From positions 124,001-188,000 of the forward strand of contig CAZMZH010000002.1 in NCBI GenBank assembly GCA_964570665.1: a stretch of DNA of 64,000 nt. Reading direction: 5' to 3'. Position 1 is the first letter of the stretch; each line of letters begins with the position of its first letter. Under the pieces are notes generated by a model, which saw nothing but the letters and a program-made list of their open reading frames with translations, was not told the DNA's origin and did not search any database. The DNA comes from JAJDAT01 sp964570665 (GTDB lineage: Bacteria > Nitrospinota > Nitrospinia > Nitrospinales > JAJDAT01). Of this stretch, positions 1 through 8,365 are shown piece after piece. The position numbers and the translations under genes were made by a program.

Positions 1-572
1 GCCGTGGGATGAATGCCATCCCCTTGATTGTATTCTCGTTTTGCGGCAATTCCTTCTAATAAAAATGGAATCAATGGGATCTTAAACTTTTTTGCTAATT
101 TGTAGTAAGTTTCTTCAAATTGAGTGGAATATTCTTCTCCATAATTTGGCGGAGCTTTCATCCCTACCAACAAGACTTTTGAATTTTGTTTTATGCATAT
201 CTGAATAATTTGGCTTAAATTAGATTCCATTTCTACGATAGGTAATCCGCGAAGCCCATCGTTAGCCCCTAATTCCAAAATAACAATCTGAGGTTTTTGT
301 TTCATAAGCCAATTGATTCGGCGAAGTCCTCCGGCGGTTGTATCTCCGCTAACGCCAGCATTTATTACTTTGTGTGGAGACTTATTTTTTTTTAGTAGAT
401 CTTGTAGTTGAGAAGGATAACTATCTTTTATACCGACTCCAAATCCAGCTGTTAAGCTGTCTCCAAAAGTCAGAATTATTGGCTGAGGTTCGCTAAATGT
501 TGTCATAGGAATTAATATGGAAAGAAAAATGCCAACTAATGCAAAGTTGGAGCGTCTAAAGGTTGTTTGCAT
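1..572 (-). CDS. tesA: GDSL-type esterase/lysophospholipase, TesA-like (partial, C-terminus off the window)
   Basis: The translated frame runs off the left edge. The ATG at 572-570 is followed by a hydrophobic stretch and then the SGNH hydrolase blocks: FGDSLTAGFG with the catalytic Ser, GVSGDTT with the oxyanion Gly, LGANDGL with the oxyanion Asn, and GDGIHPT with the catalytic Asp-His pair near the edge. The order and spacing match TesA/arylesterase proteins of about 200 residues, so only a few residues should be missing. The N-terminus (about residues 10-27) looks like a signal peptide, so a periplasmic hydrolase of acyl esters is expected. It lies 41 bp after pcm on the same strand and is probably co-transcribed. 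Substrate cannot be told from sequence. Confidence 0.88.
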   Translation of the reverse strand, partial: MQTTFRRSNFALVGIFLSILIPMTTFSEPQPIILTFGDSLTAGFGVGIKDSYPSQLQDLLKKNKSPHKVINAGVSGDTTAGGLRRINWLMKQKPQIVILELGANDGLRGLPIVEMESNLSQIIQICIKQNSKVLLVGMKAPPNYGEEYSTQFEETYYKLAKKFKIPLIPFLLEGIAAKREYNQGDGIHPT

Positions 573-613
573 GATTTTTTTAAATTTATGGGATATACAA
601 GGTTTCAAAAAAT

Positions 614-1387
614 TTATTTTCTCACATCCCCGGTCATAGGAACAAAAATAACAGAGCCTAATTCTTGGCGTTCCAAGGCGTTGTCTTTTTTGGTTAATAC
701 TATTAATTCTTGCGATCTCGGAGATGTTCCTAAGGGTAAAACGATTCTTCCGCCATTTTTTAGTTGTCTAATAAGAGGTCTAGGAATTTTGGGAGCGGCG
801 GCTGTGATTATTATAGCGTCGAATGGAGATACCTCTGGCCAACCAGCGTAACCGTCTCCCCATTTAGAATGAACGTTGCTATATCCAAGTTCTTTAAACC
901 TTTTTTCGGCATTTTCAGCTAATAGTTTTACTATTTCTATAGTATAAACTTCCGCAACAATTTCCGATAGTACGGCAGCTTGGTAACCAGACCCAGTTCC
1001 GATTTCCAATACTTTATAATTTGGGGCTAATTGGGCGGCCTCCGTCATCAAAGCAACAATAAAAGGTTGTGAAATCGTTTGGTTTTCTTTTATGGCTAAA
1101 GGGCTATCGGAATAGGCGTGAGGAAGGTCGGAAGGTTCGACAAAAAGGTGTCTAGGAACTGTGCCCATAGCTTTTATGACAGCAGGGTCGGAAATTCCAC
1201 GTTCCTTAATATCTTGAATTACCATGAATCGCCTGCGAGTCTCATATTCTGCAGGAGTGTCCGCTTTAGTTTCCCAACAAGCTGGGAAGATTGAAGCAAT
1301 AATGGCAATCCAAAAAGCTTTAAAGGATAAGGCCCAACTTCTTAAGCCAAGCTTCTGTGTCGAACTTTTCGCTGGCAAATTCTTCAA
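614..1387 (-). CDS. pcm: Protein-L-isoaspartate O-methyltransferase
   Basis: This enzyme methylates L-isoaspartyl residues so that damaged proteins can be repaired, using S-adenosylmethionine. The core is clear: VPRHLFVEP, the SAM-binding loop VLEIGTGSGYQAAVL, and FDAIIITAAAPKIP, in the usual order. The start shown is a TTG with a GGAAG sequence 6 bases upstream; it overlaps the preceding frame by 68 bp. It adds about 54 residues containing a hydrophobic run that ends in a cysteine (residue 37), like an exported or lipoprotein leader. The alternative is the ATG at 1225, giving the usual cytoplasmic length. Family identity is firm; the start and cell location are open. The GDSL esterase follows. 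Confidence 0.93.
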   Translation of the reverse strand: MKNLPAKSSTQKLGLRSWALSFKAFWIAIIASIFPACWETKADTPAEYETRRRFMVIQDIKERGISDPAVIKAMGTVPRHLFVEPSDLPHAYSDSPLAIKENQTISQPFIVALMTEAAQLAPNYKVLEIGTGSGYQAAVLSEIVAEVYTIEIVKLLAENAEKRFKELGYSNVHSKWGDGYAGWPEVSPFDAIIITAAAPKIPRPLIRQLKNGGRIVLPLGTSPRSQELIVLTKKDNALERQELGSVIFVPMTGDVRK

Positions 1388-1721
1388 ATGCGGCTTCCTT
1401 TTCGCTTAAAATTCGACCGTCAATTTGTTGAGCAGGATTTTTTGGCAAGGTTTTTTCGGAGTTTTGATTTTCTTGGGATTCTAAATCGTTTGTTTCAATA
1501 TGATCTTCACTATCGTGATCGAGGCTGCCTTCGCTTTCTTCCAGAACATCTGCTAGAGCTTGAATTTTGAGAACCAAAACCATGAAGCTCTTTGCGCAGA
1601 TCTTATCTTTTTTTAAGATTTCTTCCACGATTTTTTTTACCTTTGGCGAACTCACTACCGCTTCTGTAATGGCTTTAGAAAGTTTTTCAAAGTCGCGCTC
1701 TGGTCCGGAAGGATCTGTCAC
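1320..1721 (-). CDS. Hypothetical acidic protein, 133 aa
   Basis: I do not recognise this family. The GTG start at 1721 has a GAGG ribosome site 7 bases upstream. The N-terminal 60 residues look helical and the middle is very acidic and low in complexity (Glu, Asp, Ser, Asn), consistent with a flexible linker. The C-terminal part contains EKEAAFEEFASEKFD and ends LKKLGLIL. There is no signal peptide or membrane segment. It overlaps the extended pcm frame by 68 bp and heads the pcm-esterase run. The clear ribosome site supports it as a real gene, but its function is unknown. Confidence 0.6.
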   Translation of the reverse strand: MTDPSGPERDFEKLSKAITEAVVSSPKVKKIVEEILKKDKICAKSFMVLVLKIQALADVLEESEGSLDHDSEDHIETNDLESQENQNSEKTLPKNPAQQIDGRILSEKEAAFEEFASEKFDTEAWLKKLGLIL

Positions 1722-1810
1722 TGGGATACCTCGATGGAATCGATTGATAAAAAATGTATTACATAAACTAAAATAAACCTTGCTGCCTTTGGAGTCAAGC
1801 TGGTTTAGGT

Positions 1811-1849
1811 AAATAAGGAAAACTCTTTTCCTATGAGTTTTCCTTATTT
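1811..1849 (-). terminator. Strong hairpin after moeB
   Basis: A perfect 15-bp inverted repeat (arms 1811-1825 and 1835-1849, 9-base loop) begins 7 bases past the moeB stop. The arm ends in TTATTT on the transcribed strand, so the U-rich part lies inside the stem rather than after it. It is most likely the moeB transcription terminator. Confidence 0.7.
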
Positions 1850-1856
1850 TATTAGT

Positions 1857-3011
1857 TTAATACCTTGCAACAGTTTCATCGACCTGAACAGACCATTCGT
1901 CAATGCCGCCGCTCATACTTTTTACGTTATTAAATCCCATTTCTTTTAAGATTTCGGCCGCAGTTAAACTTCGCACACCATGATGGCAATGAGTGATAAT
2001 TTCGTCTGCGGGGTCTAAACCGTTAAGTAATGACTCATCGCGCGCCTTGACATCGCCCAAAGGAATAAGAATTGAACCTTCGATTTTGCAAATGTCGTAT
2101 TCGCTTGGTTCGCGAACATCGACTAATTTAAAGGTTTTCTTGCTATCTACCATAGTTTTTACTGCAGTAGGCTCGATTTCCATATCGGCTGAAACGGTTT
2201 TTTCTGCTGGAGGTAAAATTCCACAAAACTGCTCGTAATCAATCAACTCTGTAATGGTGGGATGATCGGAACAAATGGTGCAGTTTTTGTCTTTGCGAAG
2301 TTTCATTTCGCGAAATTTCATACCTAATGCATCGTAAAGCATAAGTCTACCGTTTAAGGTATCGCCTTTGCCAAGAACGATTTTAATCGCTTCAGTTGCT
2401 TGAAGAGTGCCAACAACACCGCATAAAACTCCTAATACTCCGCCTTCTGCACAGCTAGGAACAAGACCTGGAGGAGGAGGTTCAGGATACAGACAACGAT
2501 AGCACGGGCCTGTTCTCGAGTCGAAAACGGAAACCTGTCCATCAAATTTAAGAATACAGCCATAAACATATGGTTTTTTAAGCAATACACAGGCGTCGTT
2601 TGCCAAATAACGAGTCGGAAAGTTATCGGTACCGTCGACAATAACATCGTAATCCTTAAAGATTTCCAAAGCGTTTTTAGAACTAAGTCGTTCGTTATAT
2701 GTGACTACTTCAACATCGGAATTTAGATCTGCAATTTTTCCCTGAGCAGAGTCAACCTTTAGTTTTCCAACGGTAGATTCTCCATGAGCAATTTGCCTTT
2801 GCAGGTTGCTTTTATCGACAACGTCAAAGTCGATCAATCCTAATTTACCTACGCCTGCGGCGGCTAAATAAAGCGAAACTGGCGAACCTAAACCGCCAGT
2901 TCCAATACAAAGGATTTTTGAATTACAAATCTTTTGTTGTCCTTCAACGCCCACTTCGGGCAAAAGTAAATGCCGACTATACCGGCTGATTTGATCTTGC
3001 GATAAACTCAT
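1857..3011 (-). CDS. moeB: MoeB/ThiF-family sulfur-carrier adenylyltransferase with C-terminal rhodanese domain
   Basis: An E1-like enzyme that adenylates the C-terminal Gly of a sulfur-carrier protein (MoaD- or ThiS-like). Residues 1-250 are the ThiF fold: nucleotide loop GTGGLGSPVSLYLAAAGVG, LIDFDVVDKSNLQRQ, and two zinc Cys pairs (CYRC and CTIC). The remaining 100 residues form a rhodanese domain with the active-site loop CHHGVRS, which can carry the sulfur as a persulfide. This two-domain plan (MoeZ/MoeBR) is common and may serve molybdopterin, thiamine or cysteine pathways. A molybdenum enzyme lies 5 kb away (7550-8314), which makes a molybdopterin role reasonable but unproven. It is a single-gene transcript ending in the hairpin at 1811-1849. 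Confidence 0.92.
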   Translation of the reverse strand: MSLSQDQISRYSRHLLLPEVGVEGQQKICNSKILCIGTGGLGSPVSLYLAAAGVGKLGLIDFDVVDKSNLQRQIAHGESTVGKLKVDSAQGKIADLNSDVEVVTYNERLSSKNALEIFKDYDVIVDGTDNFPTRYLANDACVLLKKPYVYGCILKFDGQVSVFDSRTGPCYRCLYPEPPPPGLVPSCAEGGVLGVLCGVVGTLQATEAIKIVLGKGDTLNGRLMLYDALGMKFREMKLRKDKNCTICSDHPTITELIDYEQFCGILPPAEKTVSADMEIEPTAVKTMVDSKKTFKLVDVREPSEYDICKIEGSILIPLGDVKARDESLLNGLDPADEIITHCHHGVRSLTAAEILKEMGFNNVKSMSGGIDEWSVQVDETVARY

Positions 3012-3219
3012 AATGCCTTCTCTTCATAATAGTTCGTTTTCATCAATTTTATGTTTAGACGCATATTCTATCAAAATGGTTTCAACCGTCCAAAAAAATA
3101 TATTGAATCAAGTTTAGTAATTATTGTAAAGCTGATATTTTATTGAAGCCTGAAGCAAAAAGTAGCAATCTTTCAAATAGTTGAGAGAAGTGTGAATTAG
3201 CTTCTGAAGTTGCGCAATT

Positions 3220-4407
3220 TTAATGAATAGACGATTCTTTGTATGCGGCCTCAAACCCAGAAATTGAACCTTCTAACACAGATTCGGGAAAACAGTAAGA
3301 AAGTCGAAAATAACCAGGTTGTCCAAATCCTTTGCCCGGAACAGTTAATACCTTTTTGGATGCAAGTAGTTTGCAAAACTCGGTATCATCTTTTAATGGA
3401 GACTCTGGAAACATATAAAATGCTCCTTGCGGTTTTACGATCTTATAACCAATACCGGTCAATTCTTTATATAGAAAATCTCTCTTATTTTTGTATTGCT
3501 CAACGTCAATTTTGACAGACTGTAAGTCCATTATAGTTCTTTGCATTAAAGCGGGAGCGTTTACAAAGCCTAAAACTCGATTGCAAAATACTAAACCTTC
3601 CATTACCTGAGAAGCTTGGTCGCATTTTGGGTGAAGCGCTACAAACCCTATTCGTTCTCCGGGTACGGCTAAATCTTTAGAGTGCGAGGTTATATAAATG
3701 CTATTTTCGTAGAATTCGCAAATGTTTGGCGCCTCGGCTCCGTCGAAAACGATTTTTTTATAAGGATCGTCTGAAATTAAATATATAGGGTGTCCAAAAT
3801 CTTGAGATTTATTACGTAAGACTTTAGCCATCTCTTCAAATGTTTGGCGCGGATATACAACTCCAGTAGGATTATTTGGAGAATTAACGATCACAGCCTT
3901 CGTTTTTTTATTAATGGCTTGTGCAAACGCTTCAAAATCGGGAGTAAAGTCTTTTAGAGTCGGAACAGTTACAGTTTTTCCTCCATGGTTATCCGCATAA
4001 AAGATATATTCGACAAAAAATGGTGCGAATATGATTACTTCGTCATCTGGATCTAAGAGAGTTTTAAGCGTAATATTTAATCCTCCAGCCGCTCCACAAA
4101 CCATGACAATATGATTTTCACTAAAGGAGACGTCGCATTCAGCTTTTAGAGAGTTTGCAATGGCGCGTCGAGTTTCGGGAAAGCCCGAGTTTGGCATATA
4201 TCGATGGGTTCCAGATTTTTTATCGTCAATATTTGCTTTTAGTTTTTCGATTAATTCTTTGGGAGGCTCCATTACGGGGTTACCCAGGGATAGATCGAAA
4301 ACATTGTCTTCGCCAAATTCCTTTTTTAATCGGATTCCTTCTTCAAACATTTTTCTAATCCAAGAAGAACCTTCCATAAAGTTTTGAATTTTTTTTGATA
4401 CGGACAT
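3220..4407 (-). CDS. Class I/II pyridoxal-phosphate aminotransferase
   Basis: A fold type I PLP enzyme of 395 residues. Visible motifs are SPNNPTGVVYP, the Asp of LISDDPY that contacts the pyridine nitrogen, the PLP lysine in SHSKDLAVPGERIG, and the carboxylate-binding Arg in FRLSYCFPE. The family includes aspartate aminotransferases and related amino-acid transaminases; the precise amino donor cannot be deduced. It starts at ATG with a purine-rich AGAGATAAG upstream. The HDOD gene precedes it on the same strand after 47 bp. It is not adjacent to the dap genes, so an LL-diaminopimelate aminotransferase role is only one possibility. Confidence 0.88.
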   Translation of the reverse strand: MSVSKKIQNFMEGSSWIRKMFEEGIRLKKEFGEDNVFDLSLGNPVMEPPKELIEKLKANIDDKKSGTHRYMPNSGFPETRRAIANSLKAECDVSFSENHIVMVCGAAGGLNITLKTLLDPDDEVIIFAPFFVEYIFYADNHGGKTVTVPTLKDFTPDFEAFAQAINKKTKAVIVNSPNNPTGVVYPRQTFEEMAKVLRNKSQDFGHPIYLISDDPYKKIVFDGAEAPNICEFYENSIYITSHSKDLAVPGERIGFVALHPKCDQASQVMEGLVFCNRVLGFVNAPALMQRTIMDLQSVKIDVEQYKNKRDFLYKELTGIGYKIVKPQGAFYMFPESPLKDDTEFCKLLASKKVLTVPGKGFGQPGYFRLSYCFPESVLEGSISGFEAAYKESSIH

Positions 4408-4454
4408 TTTCTTATCTCTTAATGATGAAAGTTTTATTTTAAAAGAGGTTTCGG

Positions 4455-5300
4455 TTAATTAATAAACATTTCAACCGTTTCGCCGAATAGTTGGAGCATT
4501 TCTCTATATACGAGCCCTTTTATTGAAGGATCAATATTTAAAGTTTCCCAAACGATAGAATCCAATGATTTGATTCCAGAATATCCTGCGCTTCCCAGCC
4601 GGCTATTATGGGCAATGTGATCCGCTAAATGGACAATAGCCGTTTGTTCCGCATATTCGATTGACCCAGTAGGGTTATGATGAAATTGGGCAACTTCAGA
4701 CCACGATTCTGGTAACTTCCATTGCTCGATCAATAATTTTCCTATTAAAGTATGATCAAAACCGAATACTTCTTTTTCAGCTTGAGCGAGTGGAATGCCC
4801 CATTGGTTGCAACGATTTAACGCTTGAAGAGCTTGGTTTGGAATTTGTTTATATATCACCAGACTCCCAATATCGTGAAGCATTCCCGCTACATAAAGAC
4901 TTTCAGGGTTGGAAAAATTTTTGTGCTTTGCTATTGAACGCGCCGCTAAACCACATGCAACGCTATGATGCCAAAATGATTCCATGGTGACAAATTCTTC
5001 GGGAATACCGTCAAAACGCGCCACCACTGCCGAAGCCATTACCAAACAACAGAGTTGCTCCGTCCCTATAATATTTAGCGCATGGGGAATGGAATCGATT
5101 TTTTCCGGAAATCCGTAAAAAGAACTATTAACCAATTTGAGTAGTTGAGCCACTAGAGAGAAATCGCTAGCGATTAATTTTCCAATATCGTCAAATGAGC
5201 TTTCGGGGCTCTGAACTGCGTCCAGTATTTGATAAAAAACCGTAGGCAAGGAAGCGATTTTGTCATCAGATTCCAATAGTTTTTTTGGGGTTATTTCCAT
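4455..5300 (-). CDS. HDOD-domain signalling protein
   Basis: A 281-residue protein filled by one HDOD domain, a degenerate HD-phosphohydrolase fold used in regulation of chemotaxis, cyclic-di-GMP or stress responses. Typical blocks are LPTVFYQILDAVQSPESS, SDFSLVAQLLKLVNSSFYG, ALNIIGTEQLCCLV, and VAGMLHDIGSLVIY, which retains HD, followed by QFHHNP. No other domain, signal or membrane segment is seen. It lies 81 bp after the CheB-like regulator on the same strand, so the two are probably co-transcribed and act in one signalling route. Confidence 0.9.
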   Translation of the reverse strand: MEITPKKLLESDDKIASLPTVFYQILDAVQSPESSFDDIGKLIASDFSLVAQLLKLVNSSFYGFPEKIDSIPHALNIIGTEQLCCLVMASAVVARFDGIPEEFVTMESFWHHSVACGLAARSIAKHKNFSNPESLYVAGMLHDIGSLVIYKQIPNQALQALNRCNQWGIPLAQAEKEVFGFDHTLIGKLLIEQWKLPESWSEVAQFHHNPTGSIEYAEQTAIVHLADHIAHNSRLGSAGYSGIKSLDSIVWETLNIDPSIKGLVYREMLQLFGETVEMFIN

Positions 5301-5381
5301 AGTTAATATTTTAAATTAAAACAAACCGATTCGATTACAGAAAAATTTGAAGAGTAAGCGTTATGGGTCAAATATATTTTG

Positions 5382-6398
5382 TTATTTCAGTTTTAACTGC
5401 TTTTCTAATAGTTCCACTTTGTTAGGTAATTGGTTTCCTATATTCTCTATAGAATCAATATCGCAATTGGGAACTGCTTCAATAGCGGCTTTTGGCATAA
5501 AAGGCGCTGGAGCGGTTTCTGGTTCTTGAACGATGACGCTGCCTCCAACTGCAGAAATGGCTTTAGAACCTGCGGAACCATCAACGCCTAATCCTGTAAA
5601 AACAATCCCAATGCAAAACGCCCCGAAATTCGATGCAGCAGTTCTAAATAAGGGATTTGCAGATGGTTTAACAAAACATTCTTTAGGTCCGTCGTCCAGA
5701 GAAAGGCTATAACTATCGGTTATGAGTAAATGTTTATCGCCTGGCGCTAGGTAAATCGCTCCAGGTTCAAGTTTCATTCCCTCTTTTGCCAAAATAAATT
5801 TAATAGCAAGTTCTTCGTCCATGTAATCCGCCCAGTACTGTAAACTCCATTCGTCTCCATGCAAGACAATAACCAGTGGGGCTTTCAATGGAAGTTCCGT
5901 ATATTTTAAAAATTTCTCAAGTATTTGTGGACCTCCGGTACTTGCCGCAATAACAACTGCTGAAAATGGAGGCGTAATTGAAGATTCTTTTTTAATGGGA
6001 AATAACCTCGCGGTTAAAGAAGTCGTACTTTTTTTTTTAATTCCATCCAGTACTGAATTGTACAATTGCCTTAAGTCTATCGGTTTGAAAACGACTTGAT
6101 CGATCCCCTGATCTAAAGCCTGACGTTCGATACTCTTCCTTTTCCCATCCATTGTTAATATTAAAGTGGGATGTGGAAAAATTTCCATGCGAATACGATT
6201 AGCCAAATCGATTCCGTTCATGGACGGCAGTTCTAAATCAAGCACTGCAACATCGTATGTTTCGTTTTTTAATATATTCAAAGCTTCTTGGCCATTTTTC
6301 ACGCTGGTAGCTTTATAATCGCTTTGGATTAAATAATTTTTGAATACTCCAAAGCTGAAAATATCGTCTTCTACAATTAAAATGCGGCCTTTTTCCAT
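5382..6398 (-). CDS. CheB-like receiver/methylesterase response regulator
   Basis: A receiver domain (about residues 5-120) with the acidic start VEDD, phospho-acceptor Asp in DLELPSMNG and Lys-Pro in VFKPIDL is followed by a CheB-type methylesterase (about 150-335). The esterase keeps the serine loop IAASTGGP, a histidine in VIVLHGDEW, the Asp in FTGLGVDGSAG and the PKAAIEA ending. CheB removes methyl groups from chemoreceptor glutamates. No cheA, cheR or cheW is present nearby, so this is an orphan copy, perhaps acting on the chemoreceptors encoded at 17664 or 39025. It sits upstream of the HDOD gene. Confidence 0.88.
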   Translation of the reverse strand: MEKGRILIVEDDIFSFGVFKNYLIQSDYKATSVKNGQEALNILKNETYDVAVLDLELPSMNGIDLANRIRMEIFPHPTLILTMDGKRKSIERQALDQGIDQVVFKPIDLRQLYNSVLDGIKKKSTTSLTARLFPIKKESSITPPFSAVVIAASTGGPQILEKFLKYTELPLKAPLVIVLHGDEWSLQYWADYMDEELAIKFILAKEGMKLEPGAIYLAPGDKHLLITDSYSLSLDDGPKECFVKPSANPLFRTAASNFGAFCIGIVFTGLGVDGSAGSKAISAVGGSVIVQEPETAPAPFMPKAAIEAVPNCDIDSIENIGNQLPNKVELLEKQLKLK

Positions 6399-6755
6399 AA
6401 AAAACTTTTTAATCGGATAATTTAGATATAAAAATACTTAGAATTAATATTCTAAGCATAAAGATAAAACTTTTTAGTTCTCTCCAAGGATTCGACAAAA
6501 AGTTTACGTCTTTTTATTTGTTGAATTGTAAACGGAGAGGAATAAAAACGAAAAAATCTTGTATTTGAAGTTATTCGGTATTTCCTATTTTTTGCGTTAG
6601 ATGACTAAAAAAATCAATTGGGGATTTAATGATTGGGGCATTGAAGCATAAAAGGGTTCAAAATTAAACAGGGATTCCATAAGAAAACTGAGAAAGCTCT
6701 ATGGGTTTTGGTTAAGTTTATTATATAAAACTTATGAAATTGAGGCTTTCAATTT
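6399..6755. other. Intergenic region, 357 bp
   Basis: AT-rich and without a credible reading frame. It serves as the 5' region of the CheB-like gene and the 3' region of the SUMF1-fold gene. The only structure seen is the palindrome at 6437-6456. Confidence 0.6.
6437..6456. promoter_or_regulatory. Palindrome upstream of the CheB-like gene
   Basis: Arms CTTAGAAT and ATTCTAAG are perfect 8-bp inverted repeats separated by 4 bases. The element lies 38 bp upstream of the CheB-like start codon, where an operator could be. No known regulator consensus is recognised. Confidence 0.3.
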
Positions 6756-7478
6756 TTATTTAATATCCCGAGCGCATCTAACTCCAAGAAAATTGAATCT
6801 ATTGTTTGGGTCCTGGAAATTTCTATACCAGGTTGGAGAAAAACGAATCATAGTATGCGTTTGTAATAATCCTCCTCGAATTACTTTGTGTTTATTGCGT
6901 TTCGCCTTAGGCATTCCTGAGTAATCGTACCAATCGGAAGTCCATTCCCAAACATTGTGGCCAGTTCCATAAAGACCGTATGGTCCAATCCAGTCTTTTC
7001 TTTTGGCGACTGGTTCGGGAATAAATCCAGAAAACCCATCGTTTGGATGTTCATAATAAACCAACCAAGGCCATTTTCTTCCGTCTGGTCCTCTTGCGGC
7101 TTTTTCCCATTCTGCTTCTGTTGGCAATCGTTTGTTTCTTAATTTGCAATAGGAATCAGCGTCAAAATAATTGAGTTGAGTTGCGGGAAAATCGCCTTTA
7201 TTTTCTGCAAATTTGTAATTTGAATGAAGTTCTGCGTATTCATTTCTCGACGTTTCAAAACGGTCGATTAAATATGCTGGTAGAAATTTTTTTTTACCTT
7301 TAGCGGTTCTTTTTTCATCAGCCGACCCCATTATAAAATCTCCTTCAGGTATGAAAACCATTTCTTCGGGCACAACGACACCAACGGGAATATTTACTTC
7401 AATTTGCTCGACAGAATCTTTCGAACAGGAAATAAAAAAGGAAAGAATTAAGTATGGGAGTATGGGCGCCCGCTTCAT
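6756..7478 (-). CDS. SUMF1/FGE-fold lipoprotein
   Basis: The start chosen is the ATG at 7478, because it begins MKRAPILPYLILSFFISC, a lipoprotein signal with the lipid-accepting Cys at residue 18. An upstream in-frame ATG at 7553 overlaps the previous stop as ATGA but would put 25 residues before the signal. The rest is a formylglycine-generating-enzyme fold: FIPEGDFIMGS, RLPTEAEWEKAARG, NVWEWTSDWYD, RGG and a final GVRCARD. The paired catalytic cysteines of true FGEs, expected between RGG and the end, are absent. It is therefore probably a non-sulfatase SUMF1-fold protein, perhaps a structural partner of the molybdenum enzyme encoded just upstream. Confidence 0.82.
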   Translation of the reverse strand: MKRAPILPYLILSFFISCSKDSVEQIEVNIPVGVVVPEEMVFIPEGDFIMGSADEKRTAKGKKKFLPAYLIDRFETSRNEYAELHSNYKFAENKGDFPATQLNYFDADSYCKLRNKRLPTEAEWEKAARGPDGRKWPWLVYYEHPNDGFSGFIPEPVAKRKDWIGPYGLYGTGHNVWEWTSDWYDYSGMPKAKRNKHKVIRGGLLQTHTMIRFSPTWYRNFQDPNNRFNFLGVRCARDIK

Positions 7479-7549
7479 TTTGAAAAAAGAAAATGAAAAA
7501 GTTTTGAGGTTGGAATGGACAAAAAATTTGAGGAAGGCCCAAAACCATT

Positions 7550-8314
7550 TCATGACGGAGGAGTGTCAAAGAAATGAAATACTTCCCCGCCATTGATGGG
7601 AATAGGTTTTTTCTTATAATCAAGTGGGTGATCGATCCCCGGTTGGATAGTTCCATCGATCGAATAAGGTCCATTATCGGCCCAATAGTTACGACTGCGT
7701 TCCTTTCGAAAATCGATTCGAGTAATGTATTTTACATTTTTATACCCATATTTAAATGGAGCTATTAAGCGAAGAGGAAAACCATGGTTTTTGCTTAGAG
7801 CGTTACCGTTCATTTTTAATACCATTAATACTCTAGGTCTTAAAAGTTCTTCAAGTGGATAGCTCTCATAATAAGAATCCGCAGATTGAAAATATACGTA
7901 TTTTGCTTCGGGTAAAGGTTGCACTCGTTTAACGATTTCTTCAAAAGTAAATCCTTCCCATTCCGCTTTAGCTGACCAGCATTCAACGCATTTGAGTCTG
8001 GAAATTTGTTTGGTTGATTTGAAATCGAATAGATCTTCGTATGATAACGTCAACGATTTTTTTACTAATCCCCCAATAATGAGGCCCCATTCATTTACAT
8101 CGACCCCAAGAAAAGGATTTGCGCTTCGAATATGAAAACCAGGGATATCGCGGTTTTGAATGTAGTTTTTCGGGATGTTTTTATTATTCCGGTGATCGGG
8201 AATAGCCCAAGCGGATCCTTTAAATAAATAACCAAAAATTCCCGCAAGGAATGGGGGAAGAGCGCGAAGGAAATTTCTGCGACTGGCAATGGATTTTTCT
8301 TTAGGTTGATCCAT
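7550..8314 (-). CDS. Tat-exported molybdopterin oxidoreductase, sulfite oxidase/MsrP fold
   Basis: The N-terminus has a twin-arginine motif (SRRNFLRAL) followed by a hydrophobic stretch ending near GSAWA, so the protein is exported folded. The single Mo-coordinating cysteine is in RLKCVECWSAKAEW, the hallmark of the sulfite-oxidase/MsrP superfamily. At 254 residues it is shorter than most MsrP proteins. The usual membrane heme partner MsrQ is not adjacent; instead an SUMF1-fold lipoprotein gene follows immediately. It lies 51 bp after dapB and may share that transcript. The substrate may be methionine sulfoxide or another S- or N-oxide, which sequence cannot settle. Confidence 0.87.
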   Translation of the reverse strand: MDQPKEKSIASRRNFLRALPPFLAGIFGYLFKGSAWAIPDHRNNKNIPKNYIQNRDIPGFHIRSANPFLGVDVNEWGLIIGGLVKKSLTLSYEDLFDFKSTKQISRLKCVECWSAKAEWEGFTFEEIVKRVQPLPEAKYVYFQSADSYYESYPLEELLRPRVLMVLKMNGNALSKNHGFPLRLIAPFKYGYKNVKYITRIDFRKERSRNYWADNGPYSIDGTIQPGIDHPLDYKKKPIPINGGEVFHFFDTPPS

Positions 8315-8365
8315 GGCAATCCGCCTAGTTTTATTTAAAAAAAGATTTTAATATAATAACTTGGG

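Noticed and set aside
6756..7478. True formylglycine-generating enzyme for sulfatases
   Set aside because: The catalytic cysteines of FGE are missing and no sulfatase gene is present; the fold is kept but the activity should not be assumed.
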